Shown here in pieces: positions 1 to 7,406 of a stretch of DNA of 13,187 nucleotides; the first letter of the stretch is position 1; each line of letters opens with the position of its first letter. The notes under the pieces were generated by a model. The model was not told the origin of the DNA. It did no database searches and was given only the letters and a program-made list of their open reading frames with translations. The position numbers were made by a program, and so were the translations under genes. Source of the DNA: CAYHGV01 sp964356135 (lineage in GTDB: Bacteria; Hydrothermota; Tepidihabitantia; CAYHGV01); the NCBI GenBank assembly GCA_964356135.1, contig CAYHGV010000083.1:1-13187 (forward strand). Reading direction: 5' to 3'.

Positions 1-2558
1 CTCTTCTCCTCCAGTATAATAAAATCAAAGAGCAGTATAAAGATTCAATTCTTCTCTTCCGAATGGGAGATTTTTACGAAACATTTTATGACGACGCCCG
101 GACTGCTGCTCGGATTTTAGGAATTACGCTGACCTCAAAACCGATCGGTAAAGACCATCGGGTACCGTTAGCCGGTGTTCCCCATAAATCATTGGAGAAC
201 TACCTCGCCCGCTTGGTAACCGCCGGGCTCAAGGTCGCAGTCTGTGAACAGTTAGAAGACCCGCGGCTCGCCAAAACTATCGTTCGGCGGGATGTCGTCG
301 AGGTCGTAACACCGGGCACGATTCTCCGACCGACCCTTCTGGATCAATCCAAAAACAATTTTCTGGTAGGGATTATGCCCTCCGATAGTCGCTTTGGTCT
401 TGCCTGTGCCGATATAACGACCGGCGAGTTCTCGCTTACGGAACTCAACTCTGAGCTCGTCGCTGAGGAACTTGCCCGTTTAGAACCCAAGGAACTGATA
501 TATCCCAAAGGTTGGGTCCGACTTTCGAGTATACTCAAATCGCCCATTTTCACTACCCCGCGAGAAGAGTATTCATTTTCCTACGACCTAGCCTATGAAC
601 GGCTGCTCCGACATTTCCGGGTAGCAAATCTTGATGGCTACGGCTGCGAAGGAAAAATTTTAGGGATTCAAGCAGCAGGCGCGGTTCTGGAGTATCTTAC
701 CGAAACCCAGAAGAATGCCCTTCCCCAAATCCAGAAGCTCAGTTTTTATGCCGAGAACCAGTACCTTTTTCTCGATACCTTCACCCGAAAAAATCTCGAA
801 TTGACCGAGCGGTTACGGGATCGTTCGACCGAAGGTTCGCTCTATGCGGTCCTGGACAAAACCCAGACCCCACCCGGTGCACGGCTTCTGCGCACCTGGC
901 TCCTCTCCCCGCTGTTGGACATTCGGGAAATTAAAAACCGGCAGGATGCCGTTTCAGAGCTTTTGACGGCACCGTATCTGTTACGAGAGCTCACCGGTTT
1001 ACTCAAACAGCTGGGCGATTTGGAACGGCTCAATACTCGTATCACCTGCGAACGTGCCAATGGCCGGGAACTACGGGCACTCAAAAACTGGCTCAGCGTC
1101 GTTCCGGCTATCAAACAGAGTTTACACGAGACCCGGTCCGAAGTGCTCACGGGGTTTTGTTCCGCCATCGAAGACTTTTCGGAGATAACCGAGCGGATTG
1201 ACCGGACCCTGCTCGACGATCCTCCCCTTGCGATCACCGAAGGCGGCTTAATCAAAGAAGGTCACAACCAAGAATTGGATGAAATCCGGAATTTAGCCCA
1301 GAGTGGAAAAGACTGGATTGCCCGTCTCCAGGAGACCGAGCGCAAAAAAACCGGAATCCCTAATCTCCGGGTGACTTACAATTCGATCTTCGGTTATTTT
1401 ATTGAAGTGACCAAATCCTATCTTTCCCATGTCCCCAAGGAGTACATCCGAAAACAAACCCTGGTAAATTGTGAGCGTTTCATTACCCCCGAGCTGAAAG
1501 AGTATGAATCAAAGGTACTCCATGCTGAAGAACGGATACAATCTCTTGAGTACGATCTTTTTTTAGAGCTGCGGAAATCGATTGCTCAGGAGTCGAGCCG
1601 GATTCAGCAACTCGCGCGGCTGCTCGCCCAGCTCGATGTTTTGTCGAGCCTTGCGACCGTGGCGCTGGAACAGAGCTACCACAAACCCGAAATCGATGAT
1701 GCCGGTGAGATTATCATAAAAAACGGTCGCCACCCGGTCATTGAAAAACTTACCTCGGTACCCTTTGTCCCCAATGATTCTCTGCTCGATGGTGGTGACA
1801 ACCAGATTCTTTTAATCACCGGCCCGAATATGGCGGGCAAATCGACCTATTTGCGTCAGGTTGCGCTCATTACGATTATGGCACAAATGGGCAGTTTTGT
1901 TCCGGCCGACGAAGCAAAAATCGGTATCGTCGATAAGATTTTTACCAGGATCGGCGCTTCCGACGACCTTTCACGCGGGGTATCGACCTTCCTTGCCGAA
2001 ATGATGGAAACCGCCAATATCTTGAATAACGCCACTCCTAAAAGCCTGGTCATCCTCGATGAAATCGGACGGGGTACCGCGACCTATGATGGACTTGCCA
2101 TTGCCTGGGCGGTCGTTGAATACCTCCACCAGAATCCGAACCTACGACCAAAAACCCTGTTTGCCACCCATTACCACGAACTCACCGACCTCGTCCGACT
2201 CTTACCCCGGATCAAAAATTACAATTTTTTGGTCAAAGAACACGAAGACGAGATAATTTTTTTAAGAAAATTAGTCCCGGGTAGAAGTGACCGGAGTTAC
2301 GGTATTGCCGTAGCCAAACTCGCCGGTTTACCCCGCGCAGTAATCGAACGGGCAAAAGAGGTTTTGGCCGACTTTGAAAAAGGTGAAGAACTGAGCGTCA
2401 CCAGCCTGTCACCGGATAAAACCTTCCAGCTTTCGCTCTTTTATCCGATGGAACATCCGGTCTTAGACGAACTCAAAAAATTGGACCTGGAGCACCTCTC
2501 TCCGCTTGAGGCACTCAACAAACTGGCTGAGCTGAAGAAGAAGTTAGAAGAAAAGTAA
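1..2558 (+). CDS. mutS: DNA mismatch repair protein MutS (5' end outside window)
   Basis: MutS binds mismatches and small loops in DNA and uses ATP to recruit MutL. The first ATG is at 63, but the frame stays open to base 3, and those 20 codons read LQYNKIKEQYKDSILLF-R before MGDFYE. This is the usual MutS N-terminus, so the true start lies upstream of the window. About 851 residues are visible, near the family's full length. The mismatch-wedging Phe-x-Glu motif is at 72-80. The Walker A motif GPNMAGKST is at 1821-1847, and Walker B (LVILDE) is at 2046-2063, followed by GRGTATYDG and the ATHYHEL signature. A QLSLF pentapeptide at 2427-2441 resembles the C-terminal sliding-clamp binding motif. 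All key residues are present, so the protein should be active. It looks like core-genome flank rather than part of the cas operon. Confidence 0.97.
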   Translation, partial: LLLQYNKIKEQYKDSILLFRMGDFYETFYDDARTAARILGITLTSKPIGKDHRVPLAGVPHKSLENYLARLVTAGLKVAVCEQLEDPRLAKTIVRRDVVEVVTPGTILRPTLLDQSKNNFLVGIMPSDSRFGLACADITTGEFSLTELNSELVAEELARLEPKELIYPKGWVRLSSILKSPIFTTPREEYSFSYDLAYERLLRHFRVANLDGYGCEGKILGIQAAGAVLEYLTETQKNALPQIQKLSFYAENQYLFLDTFTRKNLELTERLRDRSTEGSLYAVLDKTQTPPGARLLRTWLLSPLLDIREIKNRQDAVSELLTAPYLLRELTGLLKQLGDLERLNTRITCERANGRELRALKNWLSVVPAIKQSLHETRSEVLTGFCSAIEDFSEITERIDRTLLDDPPLAITEGGLIKEGHNQELDEIRNLAQSGKDWIARLQETERKKTGIPNLRVTYNSIFGYFIEVTKSYLSHVPKEYIRKQTLVNCERFITPELKEYESKVLHAEERIQSLEYDLFLELRKSIAQESSRIQQLARLLAQLDVLSSLATVALEQSYHKPEIDDAGEIIIKNGRHPVIEKLTSVPFVPNDSLLDGGDNQILLITGPNMAGKSTYLRQVALITIMAQMGSFVPADEAKIGIVDKIFTRIGASDDLSRGVSTFLAEMMETANILNNATPKSLVILDEIGRGTATYDGLAIAWAVVEYLHQNPNLRPKTLFATHYHELTDLVRLLPRIKNYNFLVKEHEDEIIFLRKLVPGRSDRSYGIAVAKLAGLPRAVIERAKEVLADFEKGEELSVTSLSPDKTFQLSLFYPMEHPVLDELKKLDLEHLSPLEALNKLAELKKKLEEK

Positions 2559-2589
2559 GAACCTCTATTTTCGCAAAAACACAAAAACC

Positions 2590-2618
2590 TTGACACGCTA
2601 ATATTTCTCTTATACAAT
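2590..2618 (+). promoter_or_regulatory. Sigma70-type promoter downstream of mutS
   Basis: A perfect -35 box TTGACA (2590-2595) is followed after 17 bases by TACAAT (2613-2618), one mismatch from the consensus -10. The start point would fall near 2625. It lies 31 bp past the mutS stop and faces the small frames and the 123-aa gene, and possibly the cas operon if no terminator intervenes. The match is strong, but activity is inferred. Confidence 0.55.
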
Positions 2619-2636
2619 CCCAATCAGGAGAGAACA

Positions 2637-2792
2637 ATTAGAATAAAAATCAACATTGAGCCCGTCCTAAAGGAAGTCATATTACCGGTCCAGAGGGGTG
2701 GCCGGCGCCATCTATCTTACGCATTTACAGAGAAGGGCGAATTGGTTTTTATAAAAAAGGTGAGGAACAAAAATGACCACAGTTTCCACTAA
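2637..2792 (+). CDS. Possible 51-codon frame with ATT start
   Basis: I do not recognise this frame. It is open from an ATT codon at 2637 to TAA at 2790-2792. An AGGAG (2626-2630) sits six bases before the ATT, and the promoter at 2590-2618 is just upstream. The peptide has a protein-like composition (INIEPVLKEVILPV, then a basic RGGRRH stretch, then GELVFIKKVRNK). ATT is a very rare initiator, and the predicted transcription start almost coincides with the Shine-Dalgarno. The frame could therefore be chance, or the remnant of a gene that lost its start. It overlaps the next short frame (2773) by 20 bases. Confidence 0.2.
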   Translation: MRIKINIEPVLKEVILPVQRGGRRHLSYAFTEKGELVFIKKVRNKNDHSFH

Positions 2793-2853
2793 AAAATTTC
2801 CTTTGACTTCTTTCATGGCGGCGATAAAGGACAGGTATGACTGCAAAAGGTAA
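2773..2853 (+). CDS. Possible 26-aa leader peptide before the 123-aa gene
   Basis: An ATG at 2773 is preceded by one of the strongest ribosome sites in the window, AAAGGTGAGG (2756-2765), with seven bases of spacing. The frame reads MTTVSTKKFPLTSFMAAIKD and ends RYDCKR, with TAA at 2851-2853. It overlaps the start of the 123-aa gene at 2837, which lies in the +1 frame. It may be a translated leader that couples ribosomes onto the next gene. It may instead be the true N-terminus of that gene, joined by a frameshift (programmed, mutational or a sequencing error) near the AGG-TAA at its end. The good Shine-Dalgarno is visible; the role is inferred. Confidence 0.35.
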   Translation: MTTVSTKKFPLTSFMAAIKDRYDCKR

Positions 2854-3208
2854 AATTTTTGCAGGTGTGCCGGAAAGCTCCAATGACCTCTTGGCTCAAG
2901 GAGCACAGGATTATCTCATTAGAGGAATGAAAGTCCCCGAGCATTTGGGAATTACCATACGCGTCACAAAAAAACAGGGCCGATATTATGTCTCCGAATG
3001 GCGGGTTGGTAAACAGACCTATCGGGGAACGCCCGAAGAAATGTCGATCGCCCGTATTTCACCTATTCGGGGTAGGAAAAGCACCTGGCAACTCGCCTGG
3101 ATGATGAGGGATCTGAAATGGCACAACCTTGATGAAACCTACCGGGGCTCGTTCGAACACTGCTTGAAGCTGATAATAGAAGACCCCGATTGCTGTTTCT
3201 GGGGATAG
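2837..3208 (+). CDS. Hypothetical protein, 123 aa
   Basis: I do not recognise the family. The ATG at 2837 has AAAGGA (2826-2831) five bases upstream, which supports this start. The protein has no signal peptide or membrane segment. Its middle (GITIRVTKKQGRYYVSEWRV, then GKQTYRGTPEE) reads like a small beta-rich basic domain, and the end is rich in Trp and Cys (WQLAWMMRDLKWHN, then DPDCCFWG). It lies between mutS and the cas operon on the same strand, 157 bp before cas6, with no sign that it belongs to the CRISPR system. The overlapping 26-aa frame leaves its real N-terminus uncertain. Existence is fairly likely; function is unknown. Confidence 0.6.
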   Translation: MTAKGKIFAGVPESSNDLLAQGAQDYLIRGMKVPEHLGITIRVTKKQGRYYVSEWRVGKQTYRGTPEEMSIARISPIRGRKSTWQLAWMMRDLKWHNLDETYRGSFEHCLKLIIEDPDCCFWG

Positions 3209-3280
3209 CGAGGCAAATGATTCCGGCTTACACCGGGAAATGTGAAATGATAAACATAATAATTTTTTATGAATACCAGT

Positions 3281-3335
3281 TTTCCTGAGGGTTCAAGGAA
3301 GGAACCGGTGATTTATTCATCCCACCGGGATTTCC
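3281..3335 (+). promoter_or_regulatory. Overlapping inverted repeats in the 5' region of the cas operon
   Basis: The 157-bp gap before cas6 (3209-3365) contains several short inverted repeats that cannot all form at once. TTCCT (3282-3286) pairs with AGGAA (3296-3300). GGTTC (3290-3294) pairs with GAACC (3302-3306). CCGGTG (3305-3310) pairs with CACCGG (3323-3328), with an outer GGAA (3301-3304) and TTCC (3332-3335) across a 3-base bulge. A T-rich stretch follows. This could be an operator or an attenuator-like leader for the cas operon. No convincing -35/-10 pair was found in the gap. Pairing is seen in sequence; function is inferred. Confidence 0.35.
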
Positions 3336-3365
3336 TTTCATTAGTTTTTCAAAGAGAGTTTTGAG

Positions 3366-4145
3366 GTGAGGATCCGTTTTGAACTAAACCCACCGACACC
3401 GGTTCGAATCACCTGGAACCATCATTACGCGCTTTCGAGCGCCATCTATGCAACCATCGGATATGCATCGCCAGGGTTCTCGACCTTCCTCCATGACCGG
3501 GGTTTCATCGCTGAAGGCAAACATTTTCGGCTTTTCACTTTCTCGTCTCTTCAGGGTCGAGTGATCGAGCGTAATGAACATGGAATCCTTCTGAAACCAC
3601 CTTTGGCGCTTCTCTGCTCTTCCCCCGTGCCCGAGTTCGTTCGCGCCGTGGCTGAAGGGGCTTTGAAAATTGGCTCGCTGAGGATCGAGGAAACCACCCT
3701 GCCGGTCGGTCGAGTTGAAACCTTACCGGACCCACAATTCATGTCGCGGATGTTTTTCAAGCCGCTTTCGCCGATTACCGCCTCGACCGGCCATGTCGAT
3801 GCCGACGGCCATATGCGGGCAAACTACCTTTCACCCGAAGATTCTTCCTTTTTTGAGCATCTCACACTGAACCTTTTACGGAAATATGAGGCGTTCACCG
3901 GTAAGCCCCCCGAAGATAAAAATGTGAAATTTAAGGTCGCAGAGCATCTCCTGCCTAAAAAGGGCATGCAATCAAAACTGATTGATATCAAAGGGATCAA
4001 GGTTCGCGGCTGGCTTGTGCCGTTGGAAGCTGAAGGCAACCCCGAGCTTCTATGTTTTGCCTACGAGGCAGGCCTCGGCGAAAAGAACTCTGTAGGATTC
4101 GGGATGGTGGAGGTGGTGAGCCAAAATCGAAGGGAGGAAAGTTGA
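3366..4145 (+). CDS. cas6: CRISPR pre-crRNA endoribonuclease Cas6
   Basis: Cas6 cuts each repeat in the precursor transcript to release crRNAs, usually leaving the last eight bases of the repeat as a 5' handle. The 259-aa protein shows the family's C-terminal glycine-rich loop, GLGEKNSVGFG, at residues 236-246. Near the N-terminus is the WNHHYALSSAIY stretch (17-28), then LHDRGF (42-47). Y28, H43 and K52 are candidates for the catalytic Tyr/His/Lys seen in archaeal Cas6 enzymes. The GTG start at 3366 has GAGAG (3354-3358) seven bases upstream. It is the first gene of the operon, and its TGA overlaps the TTG start of cas8. It should process the array at the right end of this window. Confidence 0.93.
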   Translation: MRIRFELNPPTPVRITWNHHYALSSAIYATIGYASPGFSTFLHDRGFIAEGKHFRLFTFSSLQGRVIERNEHGILLKPPLALLCSSPVPEFVRAVAEGALKIGSLRIEETTLPVGRVETLPDPQFMSRMFFKPLSPITASTGHVDADGHMRANYLSPEDSSFFEHLTLNLLRKYEAFTGKPPEDKNVKFKVAEHLLPKKGMQSKLIDIKGIKVRGWLVPLEAEGNPELLCFAYEAGLGEKNSVGFGMVEVVSQNRREES

Positions 4146-5740
4146 ATGCACTAAAGATAACGTTGCCTTTCTTTAACGACCCCTGGATGGATAACGCGGT
4201 CGTGAACCTTTATGGAATGTTAAAGGAAATCGAGAAGCGAATGAAGACTTCGCTTAAACTCTCTCTTGAACCCGAACGTATGGAGGCCATAATATCTGAT
4301 TCCAACGAGTTCGAAGAACAATTCTGGACAGAGATTGCGGACCGCCGCGACACCGTTGTCTTCGTTGAAGTGGAAGATAAAGAAACAGGCGGTAGGAGAA
4401 AAGTGCGCAAGGATTTTGTCATGATAGGGTATGATAGCGATAAGGAAAATCCTCACATCCACCATAGGCTCAGAGATTTCTTCAGCGAGGCTCAAGGCAG
4501 AGAATTACTTCACGACGTACTACTGGACCTACAAACAGAGGAATCCAAGCGAAAGTACACATGCGTACTTTGCGGTCAGCACTTTTCTAAAAGATGGAGC
4601 AATCTAAAGCAAGCCATATACCCTTTTGTCACCAAGAACAAGGCCCTGGGCGGCGGCATCCGTAGCGAGCCAAAAGAAGGCGTTACTTTCATGCTGGAGA
4701 ACTATAAGGATGTGTGCCCTGCATGTTATCTGGCAGGCATCATGGCTTGGGCAGACAGCGCAACCATCTTTCGCACCTTCCCAGGTGGATACGCAATCAT
4801 TCTTCTCCCCATAAGAAAGGACTTTACTGAGTTGCAAAAACTTCGTAAGTCATACTCGACTATCATAAGCTCTGTCAATCGCTACACCAGTCTGCGTGCA
4901 GAGCCTTTGTCCAAAGGCAAGCCTGCCAAAGAAGAAAAGATGGAGTTTACTTCCGGTTCCTGGAGTCTTCTTTTCGGCTTCACGGAAAATTTTGTTAGAT
5001 ATGCGATTTTAAAAACAGGGAAAGGACTTACCGATCCATACGAAATTTTCTGCGGCACATGGCTTTCATTGCGTATCCCCTCTGGTCAGGTTAAGGACGT
5101 GAAGTCGAGCCGACTCAACATAGCTGAACTACCAGGGATGGCGTTACTCGATCTATTGAAGAGTGAAACCTACCCTTACAAGGAATTTCTTGGACAACTC
5201 TATGTTATGGTAGATAAAGGAGGCAAAAGCTCGTTTGATAACAATGGGCTAAACGAAGTGCGCGAAAATCTATCCAAGGCGTTTCTTACAAATGACTTCG
5301 ACAGCTTTGCCGAAAGTTTCGTTCTCAGAAAACGCCGACGCATTGTGCTTAAGAAAGAAGCCAGAAAAACTCTTGATAAACTCCTCTATGAATGGAGGCT
5401 AAAGATGATACATTTAGAGAAAGAACATCTTGAGACCCTGCGCAGCGCAGGGAACCTCATCGCGGAAACCGCGACAACAGGGGTAGGTCTCATCTATAGG
5501 CTTGACCGCACTCGAACGCTGCCTGATTTTTGGGATAGCCTGCGTGAAATAAGCCGCAAAATGATAGGCCTTGAGAAACCGGTTAAGGCAACAAGCCTTG
5601 ACGGTGTAATAAAACTCATTCAGGAACATCAAAAGGAGCCGGATGCCTGGAGGGAAATAAAGAACCTCCTTTTGATCTACGCCTCTATGTATTATAGCAT
5701 CAAAACCTACAAGCCTTCGGAAGGAGGAAAAGGTGAATAA
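4142..5740 (+). CDS. cas8b1: Type I-B Cascade large subunit Cas8b1 (Cst1, CXXC-CXXC family)
   Basis: Cas8 is the large subunit of the type I interference complex. It recognises the PAM and helps recruit Cas3. This 532-aa protein carries the two CxxC pairs that name the Cst1 family, C141/C144 (YTCVLCGQHF) and C192/C195 (DVCPACYLAG), probably a zinc site. The frame is open further up to an ATG at 4052, but that reading lies inside cas6. The better start is the TTG at 4142, overlapping the cas6 TGA in a TTGA, with AGGGAGG (4131-4137) four bases before it; the protein then begins MNALKITLPFFND. Cas8 families diverge quickly, so the assignment rests on the CxxC pairs, the length and the position between cas6 and cas7. 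Confidence 0.87.
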   Translation: MNALKITLPFFNDPWMDNAVVNLYGMLKEIEKRMKTSLKLSLEPERMEAIISDSNEFEEQFWTEIADRRDTVVFVEVEDKETGGRRKVRKDFVMIGYDSDKENPHIHHRLRDFFSEAQGRELLHDVLLDLQTEESKRKYTCVLCGQHFSKRWSNLKQAIYPFVTKNKALGGGIRSEPKEGVTFMLENYKDVCPACYLAGIMAWADSATIFRTFPGGYAIILLPIRKDFTELQKLRKSYSTIISSVNRYTSLRAEPLSKGKPAKEEKMEFTSGSWSLLFGFTENFVRYAILKTGKGLTDPYEIFCGTWLSLRIPSGQVKDVKSSRLNIAELPGMALLDLLKSETYPYKEFLGQLYVMVDKGGKSSFDNNGLNEVRENLSKAFLTNDFDSFAESFVLRKRRRIVLKKEARKTLDKLLYEWRLKMIHLEKEHLETLRSAGNLIAETATTGVGLIYRLDRTRTLPDFWDSLREISRKMIGLEKPVKATSLDGVIKLIQEHQKEPDAWREIKNLLLIYASMYYSIKTYKPSEGGKGE

Positions 5741-6659
5741 AGAACTGAAAGCTATAAACCTCACCTGGCTAAGCAAAACCGGCCTGACCAATCTTAATGC
5801 CGGTGAAGGCGAAACCAACCTGGTTGACATAAAGAAGTACCGCTCACAGGGAGTAGAGTATCCCTACGTAAGCGGACAAGCGATGCGTTTCTACCTGCGC
5901 GAGTCCATTCGCCGCACGTTGGACAAAGAAGTCACGATGTGTGTTCCGGATGAAAAAGGCGAGACATGCGGGGACCCAGAAAAATGTCTGAACTGCGATC
6001 TTTTCGGTTACATGAAAACTACCAAGAAAACCACTGAGAAAGCGGGTGGCGCGACCAGGCGCGTTTCGCCTGTGAAGGTTGCCCCTGCGATGGGACTCCT
6101 GCCCTTTGATGAAAATGCGGTACTGGATTTTCTCACCCGTCGTCATCAGATGACCAAGGGCGAGCTTGAGGGCGACATCGCCAACGTCGAGATAGGTACT
6201 AACATCTACCGCTGCGGCGCTGCGATTGACATACGACGCGTAGGTGCAGAAGAAGACTGGGAAAAAGGACACACCGTTGAAATCAAAGATTTCAAAAAGG
6301 TGGACAAAGCAGAACGAATCCGCAAGGTGGTAGAAGGTATCCGTTTCATCTCCGACTACTCCAAGCAGGCGCGACTCCTTACCGATTTTACTCCGGACGT
6401 TCTCTGCGTCGCCTTTCAGACCCGCTACTCGCACCGCCTGCAAAAACTGTTTGAGCTGAGTAAGGAACTAACCCTTGATCCGATACGTGTCAAAGAGATA
6501 CTTGCCGACGTAAAAAGTTACAGCAATAAGGTTTTCTTTGGCCTCATTTCAGGTCTTGTCAAGAATGAGGACGAGGTTGTAAAGGTATTCAAGGAATTCA
6601 AAATTGAGAAACAGCGGCCCGACGAGGTGTTTGAGGCGGCGCTTAAAGAACTCACTTAA
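5733..6659 (+). CDS. cas7: Cascade backbone subunit Cas7 (Cst2/DevR family)
   Basis: Cas7 coats the crRNA spacer as a multi-copy filament and is the most abundant Cascade subunit. The 308-aa protein matches the Cst2/DevR branch: an early GLTNLNAGEGETN (17-29), then YPYVSGQAMRFYLRESIRR. A cysteine group follows at C70, C79, C85 and C88, ending in the typical CxxC-DLFGYM, which may bind zinc. The GTG start at 5733 overlaps the cas8 stop by eight bases and has AAGGAGG (5721-5727) five bases upstream, so translation is probably coupled. A 6-bp hairpin lies just after the stop, before cas5. The Cst1/Cst2 pair is what points to the type I-B (Tneap) subtype. Confidence 0.94.
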   Translation: MNKELKAINLTWLSKTGLTNLNAGEGETNLVDIKKYRSQGVEYPYVSGQAMRFYLRESIRRTLDKEVTMCVPDEKGETCGDPEKCLNCDLFGYMKTTKKTTEKAGGATRRVSPVKVAPAMGLLPFDENAVLDFLTRRHQMTKGELEGDIANVEIGTNIYRCGAAIDIRRVGAEEDWEKGHTVEIKDFKKVDKAERIRKVVEGIRFISDYSKQARLLTDFTPDVLCVAFQTRYSHRLQKLFELSKELTLDPIRVKEILADVKSYSNKVFFGLISGLVKNEDEVVKVFKEFKIEKQRPDEVFEAALKELT

Positions 6660-6666
6660 TCCCCTG

Positions 6667-6689
6667 CCGGTCTGTAATTGAACGACCGG
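6667..6689 (+). other. Hairpin between cas7 and cas5
   Basis: CCGGTC (6667-6672) and GACCGG (6684-6689) form a perfect 6-bp stem with an 11-base loop in the 42-base gap after cas7. The right arm ends one base before the cas5 Shine-Dalgarno (6691-6697). No T-run follows, so it is not an ordinary intrinsic terminator. It could stabilise the upstream cas7 message or limit entry at cas5. Confidence 0.5.
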
Positions 6690-6701
6690 GAAGGAGGAAG
6701 T

Positions 6702-7385
6702 TTGAAAGGTCTTACTTTCGAGATTGAAGGAGTCTACTTCGTCTGCTTCCGTAAGCCGACTAGCACAAGTACAATCCTTACATATCCGGTTCCACCTTTC
6801 ACTACCATTCGAGGATTTCTTGCAAATGCTTTAGGATGGAATCAGGACAGCTACTACCGGGAGTTGCGCGGCGACAGTCGAAATCTCTTATATGATCTCC
6901 GCATCGGGATTGAGGTTGTTTCTTACGGCGAACCCAACGCTGAACTTGCCAAGATTCTTAAACTGATTCCTCGGGTAAGTGGTTATCAACGCAGCTTTCC
7001 TTCATCACCCATGCACCGGGAATTCCTTGTTAAACCTCACTACCGTATCTATATTTCTGGTCCTGATTCAATGATAGAAGAAATAGCTTCGGCTCTGAAC
7101 TCCCCTCAGCGCCCCCTCTATCTTGGACAATCCGATGACATGATTGATTATACTCAGCCAAGCATGGTAAAGGTGGAAGAGACTAAAGGTACTGAATTGG
7201 ACAGCATTGCAGAAGGCGTCCATCCGGATTGCGATGTCTTAAGATTGCCTCGTCGCTTTGTCCCTGAAGGTGACGGTTGGAGTTTGGAATATCTGCTCGT
7301 TTCTCTTCCAAAGGGTGGTAAGCTCAAAGCAGCGACTCCAATTCAGTGTACGCGTTTCGAGGAGAAGTTGGTTGCGGTCTACTAA
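6702..7385 (+). CDS. cas5: Cascade subunit Cas5 (type I-B)
   Basis: Cas5 binds the 5' handle of the crRNA and caps the Cas7 filament. The 227-aa protein has the family's N-terminal beta strand (TFEIEGVYFVCFRKP), followed by the conserved stretch TYPVPPFTTIRGFLANALG. Further on are PHYRIYISG and PLYLGQSDD, typical of the Cas5 RAMP fold. A TTG at 6678 is in frame but lies inside a hairpin and ahead of the ribosome site. The TTG at 6702 has AAGGAGG (6691-6697) four bases upstream, the same spacing as cas8, so I choose it. The following unknown gene starts 21 bases after the stop. Confidence 0.92.
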   Translation: MKGLTFEIEGVYFVCFRKPTSTSTILTYPVPPFTTIRGFLANALGWNQDSYYRELRGDSRNLLYDLRIGIEVVSYGEPNAELAKILKLIPRVSGYQRSFPSSPMHREFLVKPHYRIYISGPDSMIEEIASALNSPQRPLYLGQSDDMIDYTQPSMVKVEETKGTELDSIAEGVHPDCDVLRLPRRFVPEGDGWSLEYLLVSLPKGGKLKAATPIQCTRFEEKLVAVY

Positions 7386-7406
7386 TAACTATGATGATTA
7401 TCAAAG

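Noticed and set aside
3221..3239. TTCCGG...CCGGGAA as a terminator of the 123-aa gene
   Set aside because: The stem is short and imperfect and no T-run follows directly; the nearest T-rich stretch is more than 20 bases away.
4052..4141. N-terminal extension of cas8 from an ATG at 4052
   Set aside because: It lies entirely inside cas6 in another frame, has no good ribosome site and reads as low-complexity basic sequence. The TTG at 4142 has a strong site and overlaps the cas6 stop.
5844..6443. 199-aa minus-strand open frame inside cas7
   Set aside because: It is fully antisense to a well-supported cas7, with no ribosome site or recognisable motif; it is a shadow of the coding strand's codon bias.
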